NCBI GenBank assembly: GCA_002691245.1
Contig: NZHH01000037.1
Coordinates: 1 to 21,514 of the forward strand
Direction of reading: 5' to 3'
DNA from: Methylaequor sp002691245
Lineage (GTDB): Bacteria; Pseudomonadota; Alphaproteobacteria; Methylaequorales; Methylaequoraceae
Length of the DNA: 21,514 nucleotides
Shown here: piece by piece, positions 15,865 through 21,514 of the stretch
Layout: every line of letters starts with the position of its first letter
How positions within the stretch are numbered: the first letter of the stretch is position 1
Notes under the pieces: generated by a model
What the model was told of the DNA's origin: nothing
The model's input: the letters and a program-made list of their open reading frames with translations, nothing else
The model's database searches: none
Made by a program: the position numbers and the translations under genes

Positions 15865-17484
15865 TTAGTTGTTTTTAAGAAGTTCTTTAATATATGAGTT
15901 AAAAATTGGATGTGGTTTAAACGGTGTTGATTTCAACTCTGGGTGAAATTGCACACCAACAAACCAGGGGTGATCATCTCTTTCCATTATTTCAACTAGA
16001 TTTCCATCTGGCGACATACCTGATAAAATAACACCACTCATTTCTATTTCTTTTTTAAAATTATAATTTACCTCATACCTATGTCTATGTCTTTCATTGA
16101 TTTTGTTTTTTTTGTAAATTGAAAAGACTTTAGATCCTTTTTTTAGAATAGATGTATACGAACCAAGTCTCATACTTCCTCCTAAATTTTGTTTATCATG
16201 TTTGAATAATTTATTATTTTTTGTCCATTCATGAATCATTGAAATTACTGGAATACTTGTTTTACCAAACTCAGTGGATGAGGCATTTTTAAAACCTTTC
16301 AGATTACTAACTGATTCTAAAATTGCCAATTGCATTCCAAAGCATATTCCTAAAAATGGTATGTTATATTTTTTTGCAATTTTGATTGCATTTAGTTTGC
16401 CAGTAGTTCCATCTTTTCCAAAACCACCTGGAACCAAAATACCATCTGATTCTTTTAGCAGTTTGTCACATTTTAGAATATTATCTAATGCTTTTGAGTC
16501 TATCCAATTTATTTCCACTTTCGTATTATTAAAAATACCACTATGAAAAAGTGCTTCGTTTAAGGATTTATAAGATTCGGATAAATTCGTATATTTACCG
16601 ACAATTGAAACTCTTACGCTTTTTTTCATTTTATAAAATTTCTCTAAAAAATCTTTCCATAATTTCAAATTTATATTTTTTTTAACTGGGAGAGTAAAGT
16701 GTTTAAAAATTTGTTTAAGTATTCCTTGATCAAATAATTTAATTGGAACTTCATAGATAGTAGAAGCATTTTCGACAAGAATTACAGAATCCAATGATAG
16801 ATTGCAAAATAAAGATATTTTAGCTTTTGCTTTCTTATCAAACTTTTTCTCTGCTCTACACAAAAGAATATCTGGCTGAATTCCTAATCCTAATAGTTCT
16901 TTTACAGAGTGTTGAGTTGGTTTAGTTTTAAATTCATTGGCAGACGATAAATAAGGCACTAGGGTTAAATGAATGAATAAAGTCTGATATTTTCCTAATT
17001 CATTCCTAAGTTGCCGAATAGCTTCTAAAAAAGGTAAACTTTCAATATCTCCAACAGTTCCTCCTATTTCGCAAATCACAAAGTCTTCTTTTTTTAGATC
17101 TCTTTTTACGAATTTCTTAATTTCGTTTGTCACATGAGGAATCACTTGAACAGTTGAACCAAGGTAATCACCTCTTCTCTCTTTTTTTAAAACCTCTGAA
17201 TATATTTTTCCTGAGGTTATATTGTCACTTTTTTTTGATATTATTCCCGTAAATCTCTCATAATGACCAAGATCCATATCAGTCTCTGCTCCATCATCTG
17301 TGACAAAAACTTCACCATGTTGAGAGGGATTCATAGTTCCAGGGTCAATATTAAGATAGGGGTCTAACTTTCTTATCCTGACTTTATATTTACACAGAGT
17401 TAATAGAGAAGCGATTGAAGAAGATACAATACCCTTACCTAATGATGATACCACACCACCGGTAATGAATATAAATTTAGTCAT
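15865..17484 (-). CDS. pyrG: CTP synthase
   Basis: Makes CTP from UTP, ATP and glutamine, 539 aa, full length. Synthetase domain: FITGGVVSSLGKGIVSSSIA (residues 6-25 hold the P-loop), RKLDPYLNIDPGTMNP, HGEVFVTDDGAETDMDLGHYERF and EIGGTVGDIES. Glutaminase domain: GICFGMQLA with nucleophile C381, and QFHPELKS with H514 and E516. The GTP-responsive lid normally reads G-F-G-x-R-G-x-E-G; here it is GFGKDGTTG (354-362), with D358 for Arg and T361 for Glu. The catalytic residues are intact, so the enzyme should work but may respond differently to GTP. It lies 32 bp downstream of secG and 2 bp upstream of kdsA. Confidence 0.97.
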   Translation of the reverse strand: MTKFIFITGGVVSSLGKGIVSSSIASLLTLCKYKVRIRKLDPYLNIDPGTMNPSQHGEVFVTDDGAETDMDLGHYERFTGIISKKSDNITSGKIYSEVLKKERRGDYLGSTVQVIPHVTNEIKKFVKRDLKKEDFVICEIGGTVGDIESLPFLEAIRQLRNELGKYQTLFIHLTLVPYLSSANEFKTKPTQHSVKELLGLGIQPDILLCRAEKKFDKKAKAKISLFCNLSLDSVILVENASTIYEVPIKLFDQGILKQIFKHFTLPVKKNINLKLWKDFLEKFYKMKKSVRVSIVGKYTNLSESYKSLNEALFHSGIFNNTKVEINWIDSKALDNILKCDKLLKESDGILVPGGFGKDGTTGKLNAIKIAKKYNIPFLGICFGMQLAILESVSNLKGFKNASSTEFGKTSIPVISMIHEWTKNNKLFKHDKQNLGGSMRLGSYTSILKKGSKVFSIYKKNKINERHRHRYEVNYNFKKEIEMSGVILSGMSPDGNLVEIMERDDHPWFVGVQFHPELKSTPFKPHPIFNSYIKELLKNN

Positions 17485-17516
17485 TTACATATAAGAAACA
17501 CTCAGAAGGTTCCTTT

Positions 17517-17873
17517 TTATTCAATAGGCACACTAACACCCTCATCATTTGGGTTTTCAACATCAAATTCTTCTGGAATTAGATCTAATCTATCGATAAT
17601 TGAGTCTTCTCCTGAATCAATTATTGATTCTTTTTTGTAGTTTTTATTTGCAATTATTACCAAGGAAATGCTAGTGAGAAAAAAACAAAATGCTAAGAAA
17701 GAAGTAGTCTTTGTTAATATATTAGACGTACTTCTTGCTGACAAAAAGTCACCTAATCCCCCACTATTAGATTGTCCAATCCCAAGACCTCCTCCTTCTG
17801 ATTTTTGAAGTAATACAAAAAAAACGAGAAATATACATATCAGAATGTGGATGGATAAAACTACTGTAAACAT
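17517..17873 (-). CDS. secG: Protein translocase subunit SecG
   Basis: Small membrane subunit of the SecYEG translocon, 118 aa. Two helices: residues about 3-21, ending in FFVLLQKSEGGGLG, the SecG signature, and about 55-75. The loop QSNSGGLGDFLSARSTSNILTKTT between them is typical, with a glycine and serine stretch before the F-L-S-A-R-S motif. The C-terminal tail is acidic (EE, DE, ENPNDEG) and of the variable kind. Gaps of 31 bp to tpiA and 32 bp to pyrG are among the longest in the array but too short for clear separate promoters. The order tpiA-secG-pyrG is a known alphaproteobacterial arrangement. Confidence 0.93.
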   Translation of the reverse strand: MFTVVLSIHILICIFLVFFVLLQKSEGGGLGIGQSNSGGLGDFLSARSTSNILTKTTSFLAFCFFLTSISLVIIANKNYKKESIIDSGEDSIIDRLDLIPEEFDVENPNDEGVSVPIE

Positions 17874-17904
17874 ATTTCATACAATAGATAAAAATAATAA
17901 AAAA

Positions 17905-18636
17905 TCAACAAAATGTAAGAATTTTCTTCATTTCAGTTGTTTTCAAACTTGCTCCACCTATCAAAGCACCATTAACGTTTGTATTATTCATTATTTCTCC
18001 AAAATTATCAGAATTTACTGAACCCCCGTAAAGGAAATATAACTTTTTAATCATCTTGTGTTTTTTAAGAAATTTTTCAGTAAAATTTTGTATTTCAATT
18101 ATCTCTTTGTAAGAGGGGGTTAATCCTGTGCCGATTGACCAAATTGGTTCATATGCAATAATTACTTCATTATATTCATTTGGTATACAAAGTTTCAATT
18201 GATTTTCTAACACCTCTAGATAATTGTTTTTTTTTCTTTCTTTGATCGTCTCACCTATACAAATAATTGGGTTTAGGCCCTCAGAAATGGCTAAATCAAC
18301 TTTTTTTTTAATTAGTTCATTTGTTTCTTTATGATGATTCCTTCTCTCTGAATGACCCAGTATTACATATCTACAGTTATATTCTTTCAATAGCTCAATC
18401 CCAGTATCTCCAGTGAAAGCACCCATTTTTTCATAACAACAATCTTGAGCACCTAAATTTATTTTACTGNCTTTCAATAAGTTTGAAACTAATGGAATTA
18501 AGATAAATTGTGGACAAATAATATGTTNAANAGAATCAGAATGTGAAANTCTAAGAAGANCNTCTATAAGATTTGTTGAATTTAAAAGGTTTAAATTCAT
18601 TTTCCAATTTGAAACAATTAATTTAACTTGACCCAT
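17905..18636 (-). CDS. tpiA: Triosephosphate isomerase
   Basis: Glycolytic and gluconeogenic TIM-barrel enzyme interconverting dihydroxyacetone phosphate and glyceraldehyde 3-phosphate, 243 aa. Catalytic residues are visible: N10 and K12 in SNWKMN, H95 in YVILGHSERR, and E163 in AYEPIWSIGTG, with the flexible loop 6 following it. Phosphate-binding segments LYGGSVNSDN and GALIGGASL close the barrel. A few Ns near the N-terminus (18471-18562) affect about seven codons but no catalytic residue. It is the first gene of the minus-strand series down to ftsB and is divergent from ppiD. Confidence 0.97.
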   Translation of the reverse strand: MGQVKLIVSNWKMNLNLLNSTNLIXXLLRXSHSDSXXHIICPQFILIPLVSNLLKXSKINLGAQDCCYEKMGAFTGDTGIELLKEYNCRYVILGHSERRNHHKETNELIKKKVDLAISEGLNPIICIGETIKERKKNNYLEVLENQLKLCIPNEYNEVIIAYEPIWSIGTGLTPSYKEIIEIQNFTEKFLKKHKMIKKLYFLYGGSVNSDNFGEIMNNTNVNGALIGGASLKTTEMKKILTFC

Positions 18637-18670
18637 AATTATGATATAGAATTAAAAAAAAANTAAAATT
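18637..18670. promoter_or_regulatory. 34-bp divergent gap between tpiA and ppiD
   Basis: Only 34 bp separate the two ATGs. The gap is almost all A and T, with TATGAT (18640-18645) and the overlapping TATAGA (18645-18650) as weak -10 candidates on the plus strand. TTGACC at 18628-18633, inside tpiA, resembles a -35 but its spacing to these boxes is poor (6 or 11 bp). No ribosome binding site is visible for either gene. Promoters for both series are expected here on position alone. Confidence 0.3.
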
Positions 18671-20554
18671 ATGCTTACAACTTTAAGAAACAGTTCAAAA
18701 AACTCAATATTAAAAATAATTTTTGGAACTTTATTAACAGTTTTAATAATAAGTTTTGGTATGTGGGGTACAGAAGATTTAGTTGGTGTCTCCCAGAAAC
18801 AGTCAAGTGTNGCCACTGTTGGGAANATTGATATTTCCTCANGAGANTTTTANTCTCTTTATTCAAGACAAACAGAGGAAATTAGAAAACTATTAGGATC
18901 ATCCTTGGATATAAAAAAATCTAGGGANTTTGGATATGTTGATAGAGCATTAAGCTCNTTGATTAANCGAGCTTTATTTAACAATGAAGCTTCAGAACTT
19001 GGTTTATCAGTNAGCGATATAAATGTGAGAGATAAAATTCTAAAAGATGATGCATTCAAGGATGATCTAGGTCAATTTAGTGAGTTAGTTTTTAGACAAT
19101 TAATATCTGAATCGGGTTATACCGAAGATTCTTACGTTGAAGGAACTCGCCAAGATCTTGCTAGAGAACAAATGGTTGAAACAATAAGCTCTAGCTTGAT
19201 AATACCTAATGTNATGCAAAGNAAATTAGGAAAGTATAATCTTGAAGAAAGNTCNGTTGACTACGTTTCAATTAAAATTGAAAATGAAAAATTTAAAAAN
19301 CCAACAGATGNATTGATTGCAAAGCATTANCAAGAGAATAANGAAACNTTTTTATCAGAAGAATTTAGAAGCGCTCAAACACTTCTTCTCGATGCAAATG
19401 AATATGCAAAAAAATTAACTGTCACTGATGATGAAATAAAACTTTTATTTGATGAAAGAAAAGATCTTTTAGTAGAACCTGCTCAAAGGTTTTTGCATCA
19501 AATTATTGTTGAAAACAAAACAACTGCAGACGAGATAATGAAAAAAGTAAATTTTAAAAATTTTACCTCAGTTGCTAAAATATCCGCAGATTTAACTGAA
19601 GAAGATATTAATCTGGGTTGGAATACAAAAAATGAGTTACCNGATGAAATTGTTGAAAATGTTTTTAAACTAAAAAAAGGTCANGTNTCTAAACCNATTG
19701 AAAGCTCTTTTGGATGGCATATTATTAAAGTTTTAGACTTAAAAAATAGAAAAGAAGTAAAATATTCTGATGTTAAAGATAATTTTGAAAAAGAAATTTT
19801 ATTAGATAAAGGTAAAGAGGCTGTGTTTGATATGCAAGACGAACTTGAAGATCTATTGGCCTCAGGAAGNACTTTTGAGGAGATATCTAAAATNTTGGAT
19901 GTTAAATTAATTNAAGCAGANAAGATCAATAGAGANGGATTTNATGCTAGCGGAGCTAAAAATGAAGATTTTCAAGATGAAAGAATTCTTAGNACAATTT
20001 TCAACCAGAAACTAAANGAAGAAGGAAATATTATTGACATTGATAAAGATGAAGGNCTAGCAATAAGTCTTGTTAATGAAATTNTAGAACCAAGACAATT
20101 AACANTAGAAGAAGCTAAGACAGATGTTTTAAAACAACTNNCTTTTAATATNAAACAAANCAATGCTTCAGAAAAAGCTAAGTTAATTCAAAAAAAAGTA
20201 AATNATGGCGAAAGTTTTGCTGACGTTACAAATCTACTAAATTTAGAAATAAAAGGGGNAAAACCCTTTACAAGAGTCTTACCTGACAGTAGCGAGTTAC
20301 CAATTCCACTGATAAGTAAGATTTTTGACTCTAAAATTGGTGAAATCAATATAGAAAAAAAAGGTAACGAAATAATTGTTGCTCAAACGGCCGAAATTTT
20401 AGACACACTGGCAAATGACGAAAAAGAAATTAAAGATTTCACTAAAAAAATTCGTGATGACCTAACAATTGATCTTCTAGCACAATTCTCCGAGGCCTTA
20501 AGAAAAAAATACAAAATAACGATCAATGATGATGTAATCGACCAGCTTAATTAA
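18671..20554 (+). CDS. ppiD: Peptidyl-prolyl isomerase / periplasmic chaperone PpiD (SurA N-terminal domain protein)
   Basis: Membrane-anchored periplasmic folding factor, 627 aa, normal for the family. A short basic N-terminus precedes one anchor helix (about 14-32, IIFGTLLTVLIISFGMWG) and then a SurA/PpiD N-terminal chaperone domain. A parvulin-type domain follows: AQRFLHQIIVENKTTADEIM, then ISADLTEEDINLGWNTKNEL, ending in SSFGWHIIKVLDLKNRKEVKY, the usual F-G-[WY]-H-I. The C-terminal region is long and less conserved. Many PpiD parvulin domains are inactive, so isomerase activity is uncertain. The gene has many Ns; of the first 18, 16 are at third codon positions. Only one base separates its stop from trpE, which it precedes in many alphaproteobacteria. 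Confidence 0.9.
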   Translation: MLTTLRNSSKNSILKIIFGTLLTVLIISFGMWGTEDLVGVSQKQSSXATVGXIDISSXXFXSLYSRQTEEIRKLLGSSLDIKKSRXFGYVDRALSXLIXRALFNNEASELGLSXSDINVRDKILKDDAFKDDLGQFSELVFRQLISESGYTEDSYVEGTRQDLAREQMVETISSSLIIPNXMQXKLGKYNLEEXXVDYVSIKIENEKFKXPTDXLIAKHXQENXEXFLSEEFRSAQTLLLDANEYAKKLTVTDDEIKLLFDERKDLLVEPAQRFLHQIIVENKTTADEIMKKVNFKNFTSVAKISADLTEEDINLGWNTKNELXDEIVENVFKLKKGXXSKXIESSFGWHIIKVLDLKNRKEVKYSDVKDNFEKEILLDKGKEAVFDMQDELEDLLASGXTFEEISKXLDVKLIXAXKINRXGFXASGAKNEDFQDERILXTIFNQKLXEEGNIIDIDKDEXLAISLVNEIXEPRQLTXEEAKTDVLKQXXFNXKQXNASEKAKLIQKKVNXGESFADVTNLLNLEIKGXKPFTRVLPDSSELPIPLISKIFDSKIGEINIEKKGNEIIVAQTAEILDTLANDEKEIKDFTKKIRDDLTIDLLAQFSEALRKKYKITINDDVIDQLN

Positions 20555-20555
20555 A

Positions 20556-21514
20556 ATGGATATATACAAACCTGACTTTAAGCAATTTCAAAAAAATTAC
20601 ATTTCTGGTAAACATCAAATTTTGTTTCACTCTTTCGCTGCTGATGTGCATACTCCAGTATCATCTTTAATAAAATTAAAAAATGAAAAATACACATTCT
20701 TATTTGAATCAGTTGAAAAGGGTAGCCANAAGGGNCGATACTCNGTTATNGGNATAAAACCTGATTTAATTTGGGAATGCAAAAACAACGTATGTACATA
20801 TAAAAATATTAACNTTTCAAATAAAACACAAANATTAAAAACAAATCCACTNANTAGNCTTNTTGANNTAATGAAGAAAAATAAGATCAAAATGCCTCAC
20901 AATATACCATCAATCGCCACAGGACTTTTTGGGTATATGGGATATGAAATGATACAGTTTTTTGAAAACGTAAATTTAAATAAAAAAAACTATCTTAATC
21001 TTCCAGACTCTATTTTTATAAGACCTTCAATTACATTAGTATTTGATAACGTTAATGATAGGCTCTTTGTTAGTAAGTTGGTTTGTAAAAGCAATCTTTC
21101 ACCTCGNAAATCATTTGAAAATGCAAAAAATGAAATTAAAACAGTNATAAATAAGATTAATAAACCAATTTCNTCAAAAAATTTTAATTCTATNNATAAG
21201 AAAAGAGAAAAATTAAGAATTTTTAAAAATGTGAAGTCTAATACTAATTATGCAGAATTTAAAAAAATGGTAGAAAAAGCAAAAAAATATATTTTTGAAG
21301 GAGAAATATTTCAAGTGGTGTTATCGAGAGTTTTTAAAAAAAAAATAACAACAGAACCTTTTTCGGTCTACAGAGCACTTAGATATTTAAATCCATCTCC
21401 CTATTTATTCTTTATGAATTTTAAAGATTTTTCAATTGTCGGTTCAAGTCCAGAAATATTGATAAAATTAGAAAATAAAAAAGTAACTATCAGACCAATA
21501 GCAGGAACAAGAAA
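20556..21514 (+). CDS. trpE: Anthranilate synthase component I, 5' part (cut by window end)
   Basis: Chorismate-using subunit of anthranilate synthase, first step of tryptophan synthesis. The ATG is 1 bp after the ppiD stop; 319 complete codons are present and the frame is still open at the end. The N-terminal regulatory part has TFLFESVEKGS..GRYSV.G, equivalent to the LLES tryptophan-feedback site (here L-F-E-S). GLFGYMGYEMIQFFE follows. The start of the chorismate-binding domain is visible: KKYIFEGEIFQVVLSRVF, NPSPYLFFM, FSIVGSSPEILIKLE and RPIAGTR. The catalytic C-terminal half lies outside. TrpE is favoured over PabB by the feedback site and by the alphaproteobacterial ppiD-trpE order. 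Ns cluster in the first half. Confidence 0.93.
   Translation, partial: MDIYKPDFKQFQKNYISGKHQILFHSFAADVHTPVSSLIKLKNEKYTFLFESVEKGSXKXRYXVXXIKPDLIWECKNNVCTYKNINXSNKTQXLKTNPXXXLXXXMKKNKIKMPHNIPSIATGLFGYMGYEMIQFFENVNLNKKNYLNLPDSIFIRPSITLVFDNVNDRLFVSKLVCKSNLSPXKSFENAKNEIKTXINKINKPIXSKNFNSXXKKREKLRIFKNVKSNTNYAEFKKMVEKAKKYIFEGEIFQVVLSRVFKKKITTEPFSVYRALRYLNPSPYLFFMNFKDFSIVGSSPEILIKLENKKVTIRPIAGTR

Noticed and set aside
20627..20890. Open frame antisense to the start of trpE
   Set aside because: It mirrors a well-supported trpE coding region, contains many Ns and has no family-like sequence.
1..21514. CRISPR array, tRNA/rRNA genes, insertion sequences, phage or defence genes
   Set aside because: No regularly spaced repeats, cloverleaf-like segment, terminal inverted repeats or transposase, integrase or nuclease motifs were seen; almost all bases are accounted for by housekeeping genes.

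Overview
This is a strongly AT-rich (roughly 70% A+T by eye), gene-dense bacterial segment. Gene content and order are alphaproteobacterial: a dusB(nifR3)-ntrB-ntrC-ntrY-ntrX-trkA-dat-hflX series, a fused ispDF gene, the tpiA-secG-pyrG-kdsA-eno-ftsB series, and ppiD followed by trpE. Low GC, very short intergenic gaps, and retained LPS (kdsA), MEP isoprenoid (ispDF) and tryptophan (trpE) genes suggest a free-living, streamlined marine-type alphaproteobacterium. A complete NtrB/NtrC pair beside NtrY/NtrX argues against typical Pelagibacter (SAR11), which as I recall has only NtrY/NtrX; an AEGEAN-169/HIMB59-like lineage is possible, but this is inference. Scattered Ns fall mostly at third codon positions, so they look like masked population variation in an environmental consensus rather than random poor bases.

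Layout. (1) 1-303: 3' end of a beta-hydroxyacid dehydrogenase gene (+). (2) 11373-283 (-): a nine-gene array, ypjD-like, dusB, ntrB, ntrC, ntrY, ntrX, trkA, dat, hflX, with gaps of at most 10 bp and several overlaps. It joins tRNA modification, nitrogen-related two-component signalling, potassium uptake, D-amino acid metabolism and a ribosome-associated GTPase. (3) 11398-13475 (+): ispDF, pgpA, cinA C-terminal type, all overlapping. (4) 18636-13465 (-): tpiA, secG, pyrG, kdsA, eno, ftsB, which is glycolysis, protein export, CTP and KDO synthesis, and division. (5) 18671-21514 (+): ppiD and a trpE cut by the window end. No tRNA, rRNA, insertion sequence, CRISPR array or phage gene was seen.

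Most of the window is housekeeping. The points most worth checking are: ntrY and ntrX are each broken in frame at a 13-nt A tract (mRNA sense), in opposite directions; NtrX has a Fis-type DNA-binding end but has lost the Walker A lysine, the Walker B acidic pair and the sigma54 loop; the fused ispDF carries a strong Shine-Dalgarno and ATG exactly at the IspF boundary; CTP synthase has substitutions in the GTP-sensing lid; and hfq is missing from its usual place between dat and hflX.
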